NCBI RefSeq assembly: GCF_006094695.1
Contig: NZ_CP035103.1
Location: 2,604,001-2,668,000 of the forward strand
Direction of reading: 5' to 3'
Origin: Kocuria rosea
Lineage (GTDB): Bacteria; Actinomycetota; Actinomycetes; Actinomycetales; Micrococcaceae
DNA: 64,000 nt
Position numbers and translations under genes: made by a program. The notes under the pieces are model-generated. The model worked only from the letters and a program-made list of their open reading frames with translations, was not told the origin of the DNA and did no database searches. Within the stretch, counting starts at the first letter, position 1. Each line of letters begins with the position of its first letter. This document shows, piece by piece, positions 48,682 to 58,311 of the stretch.

Positions 48682-48698
48682 TTGTAGGAGTTCTACAA
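48682..48698. promoter_or_regulatory. Shared carboxylase operator, accD copy
   Basis: TTGTAG-GAGTT-CTACAA is a perfect 6-bp inverted repeat just upstream of the accD promoter (TAGAGT -10 at 48722-48727, so the site borders the -35 position). A near-identical site lies before accA at 60211. The binding protein is not encoded nearby as far as I can tell. Confidence 0.8.
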
Positions 48699-48803
48699 CG
48701 GAGGCCCCCGCGGCCGCGGACTAGAGTGAGCAGGTCCCCTGACCACCCCGGACCGGACCGATCGGCCCGCCGGGCCGGCCGCGTACCAGACCACGAGGTG
48801 CCT

Positions 48804-50387
48804 GTGACCCACGACCTGACGACCACCGCCGGCAAGATCGCCGACTTCCACGACCGCAGGGCCCGCTCCGAGGTGCCCGCGGGGCAGGCGGCGGTCGAGA
48901 AGCAGCACGCCCGCGGGAAGAACACCGCCCGCGAGCGCGTGGAGATGCTCCTGGACGAGGACTCGTTCGTGGAGTTCGACGCCCTCGCGACCCACCGCTC
49001 GACCGCCTTCGGGATGGCGTCGAAGAAGCTGCCCGGCGACGGCGTGGTCAGCGGCTACGGCACGGTGGACGGGCGCCTGGTGGCGGTCTACTCCCAGGAC
49101 TTCGCGGTCTTCGGCGGGTCGCTGTCCCAGGTCAACGGGGAGAAGATCGTCAAGGTCCAGAAGTTCGCCCTGCGCAACGGCTGCCCGGTCATCGGGATCA
49201 ACGACGGCGGCGGGGCGCGGATCCAGGAGGGCGTGGCCTCCCTGGCCATGTTCGCGGACATCTTCAACATGAACGTCCGCTCCTCCGGGGTGGTCCCGCA
49301 GATCTCGCTGATCATGGGCCCGTGCGCGGGCGGGGCGGCCTACTCCCCCGCCCTGACCGACTACATCGTGATGGTCGACAAGACCTCGCACATGTTCATC
49401 ACCGGCCCGGACGTCATCAAGACGGTCACGGGCGAGACGGTGGACATGGAGACGCTGGGCGGGGCGCGCCAGCACAACGCGACGACCGGCACGGCCACGT
49501 ACCTCGCCGAGGACGAGCAGGACGCGCTGGACTTCGTGCACGAGCTGCTCGAGTTCCTGCCGGCGAACAACCTGCAGGAGGCACCCCTGGTGGACCACGA
49601 CCAGGAGGACGAGGTCACCGACCAGGACCTCGCCCTGGACGTGCTGGTCCCCGACTCCGCGAACCAGCCCTACGACATGCGCGCGGTGGTCGAGGCGATC
49701 GTCGACGACGGGCACTTCCTGGAGATGCAGGCCCTCTACGCCCCCAACGTGATGATCGGCTACGCCCGGGTCGAGGGGCACACCGTGGGCGTCGTGGCGA
49801 ACCAGCCCATGCAGTTCGCCGGCACCCTGGACATCGCGGCCTCCGAGAAGGCGGCCCGGTTCGTGCGCCACTGCGACGCGTTCAACGTCCCGATCCTCAC
49901 CCTCGTGGACGTGCCCGGGTTCCTGCCCGGCACCGATCAGGAGTTCAACGGCATCATCCGGCGCGGCGCCAAGCTGCTCTACGCCTACGCCGAGGCGACC
50001 GTCCCGCTGGTCACCCTGATCACCCGCAAGGCCTATGGCGGGGCCTACATCGTGATGGGCTCCAAGAAGCTCGGCGCGGACGTCAACCTGGCCTGGCCCA
50101 CCGCGCAGATCGGTGTGATGGGCGCCCAGGGCGCCGTGGAGATCCTCTACCGCCGGGACCTCAAGGCCGCCGCGGACAACGACGAGGACGTCGAGGCGCT
50201 GCGCGCCGAGCTGGTGCGCAAGTACGAGGAGAGCCTGCTCAACCCCTACCAGGCCGCCGAGCTGGGCTACGTGGACGCGGTGATCTCCCCGTCCGAGACC
50301 CGGGTGCAGGTGCTCAAGGCCCTGCGGGCCCTGCGCGACAAGCGGGCGTCGATGCCCACCAAGAAGCACGGGAACATCCCGCTGTGA
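48804..50387 (+). CDS. accD: Acyl-CoA carboxylase beta subunit (carboxyltransferase)
   Basis: The 527-residue subunit transfers CO2 from biotin to acetyl-/propionyl-CoA. Features are the N- and C-lobe carboxyltransferase folds with [45 protein letters not shown] and [12 protein letters not shown], ending [14 protein letters not shown] and [14 protein letters not shown]. The GTG start follows GAGG. The stop overlaps accE (GTGA). It is the AccD5/PccB-type found with a biotin ligase and epsilon subunit. The biotinylated partner is AccA at 60323, now far away because of an insertion. Confidence 0.96.
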   Translation: MTHDLTTTAGKIADFHDRRARSEVPAGQAAVEKQHARGKNTARERVEMLLDEDSFVEFDALATHRSTAFGMASKKLPGDGVVSGYGTVDGRLVAVYSQDFAVFGGSLSQVNGEKIVKVQKFALRNGCPVIGINDGGGARIQEGVASLAMFADIFNMNVRSSGVVPQISLIMGPCAGGAAYSPALTDYIVMVDKTSHMFITGPDVIKTVTGETVDMETLGGARQHNATTGTATYLAEDEQDALDFVHELLEFLPANNLQEAPLVDHDQEDEVTDQDLALDVLVPDSANQPYDMRAVVEAIVDDGHFLEMQALYAPNVMIGYARVEGHTVGVVANQPMQFAGTLDIAASEKAARFVRHCDAFNVPILTLVDVPGFLPGTDQEFNGIIRRGAKLLYAYAEATVPLVTLITRKAYGGAYIVMGSKKLGADVNLAWPTAQIGVMGAQGAVEILYRRDLKAAADNDEDVEALRAELVRKYEESLLNPYQAAELGYVDAVISPSETRVQVLKALRALRDKRASMPTKKHGNIPL

Positions 50388-50614
50388 CCCTCCGTGAGCC
50401 CGCCGAGGGCACCCCGTCCCTGCGCTTCACGGCCGGCAGCCCCACGCCGGAGGAGGTCGCCGCCGTCACGGCCGTCCTGCTCGCGCGCCGGCACGCGGGC
50501 GAGGAGGACGCGAAGGGCTCCCCGGGGCGCCGGGACCAGTTCCGCCGGATGCGGCTGGGCCTGAAGCTGCGCCCGGGCCGCGGCGCGTGGCGGCGGACCC
50601 GGCCGGAGGAGTGA
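50384..50614 (+). CDS. accE: Acyl-CoA carboxylase epsilon subunit
   Basis: This 76-residue basic protein starts with a GTG overlapping accD and has the epsilon pattern [24 protein letters not shown], a strand-helix unit that binds the carboxyltransferase. The Gly/Arg-rich C-terminus ([19 protein letters not shown]) is repeated downstream by a 42-bp tandem duplication. Members of this family are small and often missed. It links alpha and beta subunits in mycobacterial and streptomycete carboxylases. Confidence 0.88.
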   Translation: MTLREPAEGTPSLRFTAGSPTPEEVAAVTAVLLARRHAGEEDAKGSPGRRDQFRRMRLGLKLRPGRGAWRRTRPEE

Positions 50615-50675
50615 CCGGGCCGCGGCGCGTGGCGGCGGACCCGGCCGGAGGAGTGACCGGGCCGGAGGAGTGACC
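50575..50675 (+). repeat. 42-bp tandem duplication of the accE 3' end
   Basis: Copies 50575-50616 and 50617-50658 are identical; a partial third copy of 17 bases is at 50659-50675. The unit covers the last 13 codons and stop of accE, so the stop codon is repeated. It lies at the left edge of the block that separates accE from maf. Confidence 0.85.
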
Positions 50676-50703
50676 CGCACGCCGTGCCCCGGGTGGCGCC
50701 CGG

Positions 50704-51957
50704 TCACGGCTCCCGGGGGATCCGCCGGGAGACGACGAGCGCCACCGCGATGCCCGCCAGGGCGAGCACCGCCGTCACCGCCCACGTCAGGTCCCAGGAG
50801 CCGGTCGCCTGCGCGACCGAGGCGACCGCGGGCGGGCCGGCGAACTGGCCCAGGGCGTTGAACTGCTGGCCCAGGCCCAGCGTGGTGGCCACCGTGGTGG
50901 GGGTGGGCGCGACGCGCATGAGGCTGGCGATCGCCGTGGTCGGCACCACTCCCCCCACCGCGGAGAACACCAGGACCGCGCCGTACCGGGCGCCGAAGCG
51001 CACGCCCTCGTCCAGCAGCGGGGCGATCCCGAACGCGACCACGGCGGCCAGGCCCAGCACGGCGAAGCCCGTGCACCACAGCACCACGGGGCGCACCCCG
51101 CGATGCAGGGCCCGGCCCGCGCCGAGGTTGCCCACCACGTTGACCCCCGCGGCGAGCGCGCTGAGCCCCGCGGCGGCGCCCGCCGCGATCCCGGCCTCGG
51201 CGTACATGGAGGGCAGGAACTGCACCACCCCGTTCCACTGGGCGGTGTAGAGCCCGAAGACCGCGGCCACGAGCCACGGCCCCGGTGCGCGCAGGGTCAG
51301 CCCGAGGCGCTGCCGCACCCCGTGCACCACCGTGTGGGCCGGGTCCGGCGGGAGCACGGCGAGCACCAGCACGCCCAGGAGCGCGGAGCCGGCCGCGGCG
51401 GCCGCCCACCAGGTGCGCCAGCCGAGGGCCTCGCTGAGCAGCCCGCCGAGGAGCAGGGAGAGGGCCGCGGCGACCGGGATGTGGCAGCCCCACAGCCCCA
51501 CCAGCAAGGACACCCGGGCCGGGGCCACGGTGCGCCGGATCAGGGCCGGGGCGCAGATCGACACGAGCATGAACCCCACGCCCTCCAGCACCCGGGAGCC
51601 CAGCAGCGGGCCGTACCCCGTGGAGAGCAGTCCCGTCACGGAGCCCGCGGTGAGCAGGCCCAGGCCGAGCACCAGGCCCCGGCGCAGGCCGATCCGGTCC
51701 CCGGACAGACCCACCACCACGCCCAGCAGCATGCCGGCCACCTGGACGGTGGAGAGCAGGAACCCGCCCTGCACCAGGCTCAGGCCGAGCTCGGCGGAGA
51801 GCACGGGCAGCGCCGGGGCCAGCTTCCACACGTGCAGGGCGCCCACCACCCCCGCGACCACCACGAGCAGGGCGGGCCCGGTCCCGGCGGTCCCCGAGGG
51901 CCCGGCCGGGACGGTCGCGGGGGGCGCGGAGTTCGCGCGCGGCGCAGGAGCGGACAT
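50704..51957 (-). CDS. MFS transporter, CynX/NimT-like
   Basis: The 417-residue protein has about twelve membrane segments with VVGLSGDRIGLRRGL as motif A, VLEGVGFMLVSICAPALIRR and WTWWAAA-type bends. It fits the cyanate/nitroimidazole group (CynX/NimT/YeaN) of MFS exporters or importers, but the substrate is open. The ATG is 7 bases from TAGACT (51965-51970), leaderless type. It is divergent from the DUF885 peptidase and converges on accE. Confidence 0.85.
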   Translation of the reverse strand: MSAPAPRANSAPPATVPAGPSGTAGTGPALLVVVAGVVGALHVWKLAPALPVLSAELGLSLVQGGFLLSTVQVAGMLLGVVVGLSGDRIGLRRGLVLGLGLLTAGSVTGLLSTGYGPLLGSRVLEGVGFMLVSICAPALIRRTVAPARVSLLVGLWGCHIPVAAALSLLLGGLLSEALGWRTWWAAAAAGSALLGVLVLAVLPPDPAHTVVHGVRQRLGLTLRAPGPWLVAAVFGLYTAQWNGVVQFLPSMYAEAGIAAGAAAGLSALAAGVNVVGNLGAGRALHRGVRPVVLWCTGFAVLGLAAVVAFGIAPLLDEGVRFGARYGAVLVFSAVGGVVPTTAIASLMRVAPTPTTVATTLGLGQQFNALGQFAGPPAVASVAQATGSWDLTWAVTAVLALAGIAVALVVSRRIPREP

Positions 51958-51998
51958 GCTCCGCAGTCTAGGGAGCGCCCGGCGCTACTGTGACGTGC

Positions 51999-53735
51999 AT
52001 GACCGATCAACGGCCCGACCCCCTGACCGGCGCCGGCCCCGCACCCCTCGGCGCGGGGCGGCGCGAGCCCACGGACGTGGACGCCGTGGCCGAGCGCTGG
52101 TTCGCGTGCGCCATGGAGCTGGACCCGGCCCAGGCCACCGTGCACGGCTTCCCCGGGCACGAGGCCGAGTACCGCGACTTCGGGCCCGAGGGCCTGGAGG
52201 CCCACGCCGACGCCGCCCGCCGGACGCTGGCGGAGCTCGAGCGCGCGGCCCCGGTCGACGACGTCGACCGGATCACCGGCCACGCCCTGCGCGAGCGCCT
52301 GGGCCTGGACCTGCTCCTGCACGAGGAGGGGCTGCGGGGCTGGGAGGTCAACAACATCTCCTCCCCGGTGCAGGAGATCCGGGAGGTCTTCGACGACCTG
52401 CCCCGGAGCACCGCCGAGGACTGGGCGCACCTCGCCGGCCGGCTGCGCGCCGTGCCCGCCGCCGTGGACTCCTACGTCCTGGGCCTGCGGCACGCCCGCT
52501 CCCTCGGCCGCTCGGCCTCCGCGGCGCAGCTGCGCAACGCGGCCCGGCAGTGCACCGGCTACGCGGCGCGCCACGGCTTCTTCGACCGGCTGGCGCGCAG
52601 CCCCCGCGTCCCCGAGGCGCTGCGGCAGCAGGTCGGGGAGGCGGCCGAGGCGGCGCGGCACGCCTACCGGGGCCTCGCCGCCGTGCTGGGCAGGGAGCTC
52701 GCCGCGGACGCGCCCCGCACGGACGCGGTGGGACCGGACGTGTACACGCTGCGCCTGCAGGAGTTCCTGGGCGCCGTCCTGGACCCGGCCACGGTCTACG
52801 CGTGGGGCGTGGAGCAGCTGCGCACGATCGTGGCGGAGCAGGAGCAGCTCGCCCGCCGGATCGCCCCCGGCGCCACGGTCGCCGAGGCCATGGCGGCCCT
52901 GGACGCGGACCCGGCGCGGCAGCTGCACGGCACCGACGCGCTGCAGGCGTGGATGCAGGACCTCTCCGACGCCGCCGTGGACGCCCTCGCGGACACGCAC
53001 TTCGAGCTCACCGGCCCCATGCGCCGGCTCGAGTGCCGCATCGCCCCGACCCACGACGGCGGGATCTGGTACTCGATGCCCAGCGCCGACTTCTCCCGCC
53101 CCGGGCGCATGTGGTGGTCCGTGCCCGAGGGCACCCGGACCTTCACCACGTGGGAGGAGACCACGACCGTCTACCACGAGGGCGTCCCCGGCCACCACCT
53201 GCAGTTCTCCACCGCGCTCGCCAACTCGGGCGAGCTCAACCGGTGGCGGCGGATGGGCGTGTGGGTCTCGGGCCACGGGGAGGGCTGGGCGCTGTACGCC
53301 GAGCGGCTCATGGACGAGCTGGGCCACCTGCAGGACCCCGGGGACCGGATGGGGATGCTGGACGCCCAGCGGCTGCGGGCGGCGCGGGTGGTGTTCGACG
53401 TCGGCTTCCACTGTGGCTACCGGATCCCCGCGGAGCTCGGGGACGCCCTCGGCGGGGCCCGCCCCGGCGAGGTCTGGACGCCCGAGGACGGCTGGCAGTT
53501 CCTGCGCTCGAACATCGTGATGGCGGACCCGATGCTGCGCTTCGAGTGGATGCGCTACATGGGCTGGCCCGGGCAGGCGCCGTCCTACAAGGTGGGCCAG
53601 CAGCTGTGGGAGCAGGCGCGGGAGGCGGCCCGCGCCGTGGCGGGCCCGGAGTTCCTGCTCAAGGACTTCCACACCCGCGCGCTGCGGGTCGGCTCGGTGG
53701 GCCTGGACACCCTGCGGTACGCGCTCGCCCTGTGA
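51999..53735 (+). CDS. DUF885-family metallopeptidase-like protein
   Basis: The 578-residue protein has the M32-like zinc motif VYHEGVPGHHLQFSTAL, in which HEGVPGHH resembles HExxH-type peptidase sites and is the hallmark of DUF885. WEVNNISSPVQEIREVF and GWALYAERLMDELGHL (downstream Glu) also match. No signal peptide is present. Function in bacteria is little known; peptidase activity is likely. ATG 51999 is 7 bases after TACTGT (51986-51991); GTG 51990 lies within that element and was rejected. Confidence 0.88.
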   Translation: MTDQRPDPLTGAGPAPLGAGRREPTDVDAVAERWFACAMELDPAQATVHGFPGHEAEYRDFGPEGLEAHADAARRTLAELERAAPVDDVDRITGHALRERLGLDLLLHEEGLRGWEVNNISSPVQEIREVFDDLPRSTAEDWAHLAGRLRAVPAAVDSYVLGLRHARSLGRSASAAQLRNAARQCTGYAARHGFFDRLARSPRVPEALRQQVGEAAEAARHAYRGLAAVLGRELAADAPRTDAVGPDVYTLRLQEFLGAVLDPATVYAWGVEQLRTIVAEQEQLARRIAPGATVAEAMAALDADPARQLHGTDALQAWMQDLSDAAVDALADTHFELTGPMRRLECRIAPTHDGGIWYSMPSADFSRPGRMWWSVPEGTRTFTTWEETTTVYHEGVPGHHLQFSTALANSGELNRWRRMGVWVSGHGEGWALYAERLMDELGHLQDPGDRMGMLDAQRLRAARVVFDVGFHCGYRIPAELGDALGGARPGEVWTPEDGWQFLRSNIVMADPMLRFEWMRYMGWPGQAPSYKVGQQLWEQAREAARAVAGPEFLLKDFHTRALRVGSVGLDTLRYALAL

Positions 53736-53808
53736 CCTCCGTCATTCCGGCGTCACATTTCGTCACCGTCATTCGGTGTTGTATATTCCCGCGCCCTATC
53801 GTGGCCAC

Positions 53809-55206
53809 ATGATTTCCGCAGAAAGCACTCGACGGCTGCCCCGGTGGATGACCTCCTTCGGCCCGCAGATCGTGCTCGCCCTCCTCCTGGGCGTGGTCCT
53901 GGGCACCGTGGCCGACGCCCTGGGCGGCGACCCCGACACGGACCCCAACTGGCTGATGACCGCCCTGGACACCATCGGCACCAGCTACGTCAGCCTGCTC
54001 AAGGCCGCCGTGGTCCCCCTCATCGTGACCGCGGTGATCTCCTCGATCGCCAACCTGCGGGAGGTCTCCAACGCCGCCCGGCTCGCGTGGAAGACGCTGC
54101 TGTGGTTCGGGATCACGGCCCTGATCGCCGTGACGGTCGGCCTGGTGCTCGGCCTGGTCGTCCAGCCCGGCGCCGGCAGCGGCGCGGCCGCGCCCGCCGA
54201 GGCCTACACCGGGACGCAGGGCTCGTGGCTGGGCTTCCTCACCGGCCTGGTGCCCGCCAACTTCCTGGGCCTGCAGGTCTCCTCCTCCGTGGTGGACCCG
54301 GAGACCGTCCAGACCTCCCTCGGCTTCAACGTGCTGCAGGTGCTCGTGGTCTCGGCCGCCGTCGGCATCGCGGCACTGAAGGTGGGCGCCCCCGCCGAGC
54401 CCTTCCTGGCCGTGGTCCGGGCCGCGCTCGCCGTGGTGCAGAAGGTGGTCTGGTGGATCATCCGCCTCGCCCCGCTGGGCACCCTCGGGCTCATCGGCCG
54501 GGCCGTGTTCGAGTACGGCTGGACCTCGATGGGCGGGCTCCTGGCGTTCGTCGCGACCGTCTACGCCGGCCTGCTGGTCGTGGCGTTCGTGGTCTACCCG
54601 GCCCTGGTCAAGGCGCACGGGCTCTCCGTCCGGCAGTACTTCTCCGGCGTGTGGCCGGCCGTGCAGCTGGGCTTCGTCTCCCGCTCCTCGGTGGGCACCA
54701 TGCCCTTGACGCAGCGCGTCACCGAGCGCAGCCTCGGCGTGCCCCGCGCCTACGCGTCCTTCGCCGTGCCGCTCGGGGCCACCACCAAGATGGACGGCTG
54801 CGCCGCGGTCTACCCCGCGATCGCCGCCCTGTTCGTCGCGCAGTTCTACGGGATCGAGCTGGACGTCACGCACTACGTGCTCATCGCGCTCGTGTCCGTG
54901 CTGGGCTCCGCGGCGACCGCCGGCACCACGGGCGCCACCGTGATGCTCACCCTGACGCTGTCCACGCTGGGCCTGCCGCTCGACGGCGTGGGCCTCCTGC
55001 TGGCCGTGGACCCGATCATCGACATGGGCCGCACCGCGCTCAACGTGGCGGGCCAGGCCCTGGTGCCCACGATCGTCGCCCACCGCGAGGGGCTGCTGGA
55101 CCGGGAGCTCTACGACGCCCCGCGCTCCGGCGACCCCTTCGTCCCCGAGGACGCCGCCCCCGAGGGCGCCACCCCCGAGGAGGCCGCGGCGACCGGGGTC
55201 CGCTGA
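53809..55206 (+). CDS. Dicarboxylate/amino acid:cation symporter (DAACS family)
   Basis: The 465-residue membrane protein resembles GltP/DctA: LLKAAVVPLIVTAVISSIANL (helix 3 region), the HP1 serine-rich SRSSVGTMPLTQR, and TTKMDGCAAVYPAIAALFVAQ with the helix 7 substrate region, then GTTGATVMLTLTLST (HP2). It probably imports C4-dicarboxylates, glutamate or aspartate with Na+ or H+. ATG 53809 is 6 bases after TATCGT (53797-53802); the longer start at 53776 precedes this element and is rejected. Confidence 0.92.
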   Translation: MISAESTRRLPRWMTSFGPQIVLALLLGVVLGTVADALGGDPDTDPNWLMTALDTIGTSYVSLLKAAVVPLIVTAVISSIANLREVSNAARLAWKTLLWFGITALIAVTVGLVLGLVVQPGAGSGAAAPAEAYTGTQGSWLGFLTGLVPANFLGLQVSSSVVDPETVQTSLGFNVLQVLVVSAAVGIAALKVGAPAEPFLAVVRAALAVVQKVVWWIIRLAPLGTLGLIGRAVFEYGWTSMGGLLAFVATVYAGLLVVAFVVYPALVKAHGLSVRQYFSGVWPAVQLGFVSRSSVGTMPLTQRVTERSLGVPRAYASFAVPLGATTKMDGCAAVYPAIAALFVAQFYGIELDVTHYVLIALVSVLGSAATAGTTGATVMLTLTLSTLGLPLDGVGLLLAVDPIIDMGRTALNVAGQALVPTIVAHREGLLDRELYDAPRSGDPFVPEDAAPEGATPEEAAATGVR

Positions 55207-55229
55207 GCCCCGGCGCCGCCGTCCCCACC

Positions 55230-55288
55230 GCGAGGGGCGGGGAACTGCGAGAATGCTCGACGCATTCCGGCAGTTCCCCGCCCCTCGC
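55230..55288. repeat. GCGAGGGG compound hairpin repeat, copy 2
   Basis: Outer arms of 19 bases (55230-55248 and 55270-55288) are perfectly complementary and enclose an inner stem GAATGC/GCATTC (55251-55256 and 55262-55267) with loop TCGAC. It lies between the symporter and the GAF regulator, both on the plus strand, and may also act as a terminator. Confidence 0.8.
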
Positions 55289-55363
55289 TGTTCCTGGACG
55301 CGTCACGGGTTACCCTGGGACGGGCATGAGAGCTGGGTCACAGCACGGGACAGGAGGCGGCGC

Positions 55364-56569
55364 GTGGGCGCACCGGCGGACGGACCGACGACGACGGACC
55401 CGCTGCTGCGACTGTCCTGGGCCCGGTCGCTGGACCACCTCTCGGCGCCCGAGCGCTGCACCCCGCGGGTCGTGCTGGACGGCCCCGACGTCCGGGAGGC
55501 CCGCTCCCCGCTGCGCCTGCTGATGCCCGTGCTCGACGAGCTGCTCACCCCGCTGGCCGAGGACACCGGCCTGGTCGTGGCCGTCACGGACCCCGGCGGC
55601 GTGATCCTGCAGGTCCGGGGCAGCGCCGCGACCCGGCGGCGGGCCGAGTCCATGGGCTTCGTCGAGGGCGCCGACTGGTCCGAGCCGGCCGTGGGCACCA
55701 ACGCCCCGGGCACCGCCCTGGTCCTGCGCCGGCCCGTGACCGTGCACCGCGAGCAGCACTTCTACCCCGAGGCCCGGCCCTGGACCTGCACGGCCGCCCC
55801 GCTGCTGCACCCCGTCACGGGGGCGCTGCTGGGGGCGGTGGACCTGACGGGCGGGGACGCCGCCGCGGCCCCCGCCACCCGGGCGCTGGTCGGCGCGGCG
55901 GTGCGCGCCGCCCGGGCCGAGCTGGCCCTCGCCCTGCGCTCCGCCCGCCACTCCGAGACCGCCGCGGCGCCGGCCGCCGCCCCTGCCCACGGCGCGTTCC
56001 TGCGCGTACTCGGCGACGCCCCGCCGGCGCTGGTGCTGGACGGTCAGGCGCTGGAGCTCACCGAGCGCCACGCCGAGATCCTCCTGGCCCTGTCCCGCGC
56101 CGGCAACGGCCTGTGCACCGCGGAGCTGTCGGAGCAGCTGTGGGCCGGCCGGGCGCAGGAGACCACGGTGCGCGCCGAGGTGCTGCGGCTGCGCCGGCTG
56201 CTCGAGTCCCGGGGCGGGCCGGCGATCGCCTCCCGCCCCTACCGGCTCGAGACCCCGCTGCCCTCGGACGCGGGCCGGGTGCTCGAGCTGCTCGCCCGGG
56301 GCTCGCACCGCCGGGCGCTGCGCGAGTACACCGGGGCGCTGCTGCCCCACTCCGAGGCGCCGTCCCTCGTGGCCCTGCGCCACCGCCTCACCGGGCTCCT
56401 GCGCGAGGCCGTCCTGACCGACGGCTCGGCCGAAGCCGTGCGCGAGTACCTCACCCTGCCGGAGGCCGCCGACGACGCCGAGGCGTGGGCGCTGCTGCTG
56501 CGCCTCCTGCCGGCCCGCTCCCCCGCCCGCGCCGAGGCCGTGCTCGAGCTGGAGCGGCTGCGCCGCTGA
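55364..56569 (+). CDS. GAF-domain transcriptional regulator of aldehyde dehydrogenase
   Basis: The 401-residue protein has an N-terminal GAF sensory region typical of AcoR-like activators (VAVTDPGGVILQVRG, GADWSEPAVGTNAPGTAL) and a C-terminal winged-helix-like part (LELTERHAEILLALSRAG, TTVRAEVLRLRRLLES). It lacks the AAA+ sigma-54 domain. The GTG has CAGGAGG 7 bases upstream. Upstream in-frame codons run through the hairpin repeat and are rejected. The aldehyde and alcohol dehydrogenases directly follow, and it probably activates them. Confidence 0.85.
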   Translation: MGAPADGPTTTDPLLRLSWARSLDHLSAPERCTPRVVLDGPDVREARSPLRLLMPVLDELLTPLAEDTGLVVAVTDPGGVILQVRGSAATRRRAESMGFVEGADWSEPAVGTNAPGTALVLRRPVTVHREQHFYPEARPWTCTAAPLLHPVTGALLGAVDLTGGDAAAAPATRALVGAAVRAARAELALALRSARHSETAAAPAAAPAHGAFLRVLGDAPPALVLDGQALELTERHAEILLALSRAGNGLCTAELSEQLWAGRAQETTVRAEVLRLRRLLESRGGPAIASRPYRLETPLPSDAGRVLELLARGSHRRALREYTGALLPHSEAPSLVALRHRLTGLLREAVLTDGSAEAVREYLTLPEAADDAEAWALLLRLLPARSPARAEAVLELERLRR

Positions 56570-56591
56570 CCGGCCACGGAGCCCGCCGCAC

Positions 56592-56613
56592 CGTGCGTGC
56601 AACGTGCGTGCAA
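56592..56613. promoter_or_regulatory. Two 11-bp direct repeats before the aldehyde dehydrogenase
   Basis: CGTGCGTGCAA occurs at 56592-56602 and 56603-56613, followed by a third CGTG. A TAGCGT hexamer (56626-56631) could be the -10, so the repeats lie just upstream. They may be activator sites for the GAF regulator. Confidence 0.5.
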
Positions 56614-56711
56614 CGTGACCCCCCGTAGCGTGATCCGCATCACACGATGGTGCGGACGAGGCGGTCCGCACCCGTGCCACTCGCACCGTCACGCACCAGG
56701 AGCAGGTCACC

Positions 56712-58259
56712 ATGAGCGTTGAAACCCAGTCCCTCACCACCGTCTACGCGCAGCCGGGCACCGAGGGCTCGAAGGTCACCTTCAAGCCCCGCTACGAGCA
56801 CTGGATCGGCGGACAGTGGGTGGCCCCGGTCAAGGGCCAGTACTTCGAGAACATCTCCCCGGTCAACGGCAAGCCCTTCACGGAGGTGGCCCGCGGCACC
56901 GCCGAGGACATCGACGCCGCGCTCGACGCCGCGTGGGCCGCCGCCCCGGCCTGGGGCAAGACCCCGGTCGCCGAGCGGGCCCTCGTGCTGCACCGGGTCG
57001 CCGACCGGATGGAGCAGAACCTCGAGATGCTCGCCGTGGCCGAGACCTGGGACAACGGCAAGCCCGTGCGCGAGACCATCAACGCGGACATCGCCCTGGC
57101 CATCGACCACTTCCGCTACTTCGCCGGGGCCATCCGCGCCCAGGAGGGCACCCTCTCCCAGCTCGACGACAACACCACGTCCTACCACTTCCACGAGCCC
57201 CTCGGGGTGGTCGGCCAGATCATCCCCTGGAACTTCCCGATCCTCATGGGCGTGTGGAAGCTCGCCCCGGCCCTGGCCGCGGGCAACGCCGTGGTGCTCA
57301 AGCCGGCCGAGCAGACCCCGGCCTCGATCATGGTGCTCATGGAGCTGCTCGCGGACATCCTGCCCCCGGGCGTGGTCAACGTGGTCAACGGCTTCGGCGT
57401 GGAGGCCGGCAAGCCGCTGGCCTCCAGCCCCCGGATCCGCAAGATCGCCTTCACCGGCGAGACCACCACCGGCCGGCTCATCATGCAGTACGCGTCCCAG
57501 AACATCATCCCGGTGACCCTCGAGCTGGGCGGGAAGTCCCCGAACATCTTCTTCGAGGACGTCGCCGCGGCCCAGGACTCCTTCTACGACAAGGCGCTGG
57601 AGGGCTTCGCGTTCTTCGCCCTCAACCAGGGCGAGGTCTGCACCTGCCCCTCGCGGGCCCTGATCCAGGGCTCGATCTACGACCGGCTGCTCGCCGACGG
57701 CGTGGAGCGGGTCAAGGGCATGGTCCAGGGCAACCCGCTGGACCTCGACACCCAGGTCGGGGCGCAGGCCTCCAACGACCAGCTGCAGAAGATCCTCTCC
57801 TACATCGACATCGGCAAGCAGGAGGGCGCGAAGGTCCTCGTGGGCGGCGAGCGCAACGTGCTGGACGGGGACCTCGCCGAGGGCTTCTACGTCTCCCCCA
57901 CGGTGTTCGAGGGCGAGAACTCGATGCGCATCTTCCAGGAGGAGATCTTCGGGCCCGTCCTGTCGGTCACCCGCTTCACCGACTACGCCGACGCCATGGC
58001 CACCGCCAACGACACCCTCTACGGCCTGGGTGCCGGGGTCTGGGCCCGCAACGGCAACCTGGCCTACCGCGCCGGCCGCGACATCCAGGCCGGGCGCGTG
58101 TGGGTGAACCAGTACCACAACTACCCCGCCCACTCCGCGTTCGGCGGCTACAAGTCCTCCGGCATCGGCCGCGAGAACCACCTCATGATGCTGGACCACT
58201 ACCAGCAGACCAAGAACCTGCTGGTCTCCTACTCCGAGGACGCCCAGGGATTCTTCTAA
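56712..58259 (+). CDS. NAD(P)-dependent aldehyde dehydrogenase (AldB/ExaC-like)
   Basis: This 515-residue enzyme oxidises aldehydes to acids. It has [43 protein letters not shown], the general base E271 in [12 protein letters not shown] and the nucleophile C310 in [12 protein letters not shown], plus EIFGPVLSV and [21 protein letters not shown]. The GEVCTCPSR sequence marks the acetaldehyde-type AldB/ExaC group. CAGGAG precedes the ATG, and adhP follows 52 bases later. Confidence 0.95.
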   Translation: MSVETQSLTTVYAQPGTEGSKVTFKPRYEHWIGGQWVAPVKGQYFENISPVNGKPFTEVARGTAEDIDAALDAAWAAAPAWGKTPVAERALVLHRVADRMEQNLEMLAVAETWDNGKPVRETINADIALAIDHFRYFAGAIRAQEGTLSQLDDNTTSYHFHEPLGVVGQIIPWNFPILMGVWKLAPALAAGNAVVLKPAEQTPASIMVLMELLADILPPGVVNVVNGFGVEAGKPLASSPRIRKIAFTGETTTGRLIMQYASQNIIPVTLELGGKSPNIFFEDVAAAQDSFYDKALEGFAFFALNQGEVCTCPSRALIQGSIYDRLLADGVERVKGMVQGNPLDLDTQVGAQASNDQLQKILSYIDIGKQEGAKVLVGGERNVLDGDLAEGFYVSPTVFEGENSMRIFQEEIFGPVLSVTRFTDYADAMATANDTLYGLGAGVWARNGNLAYRAGRDIQAGRVWVNQYHNYPAHSAFGGYKSSGIGRENHLMMLDHYQQTKNLLVSYSEDAQGFF

Positions 58260-58311
58260 ACCGCCCTCACCCGTCCCGTCCCGATCGTCCGCCCGTTCCA
58301 GGAGGAGCACC

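Noticed and set aside
55253..55363. Earlier start of the GAF regulator at ATG 55253
   Set aside because: It lies inside the hairpin repeat and has no ribosome site; GTG 55364 has CAGGAGG at the right distance.
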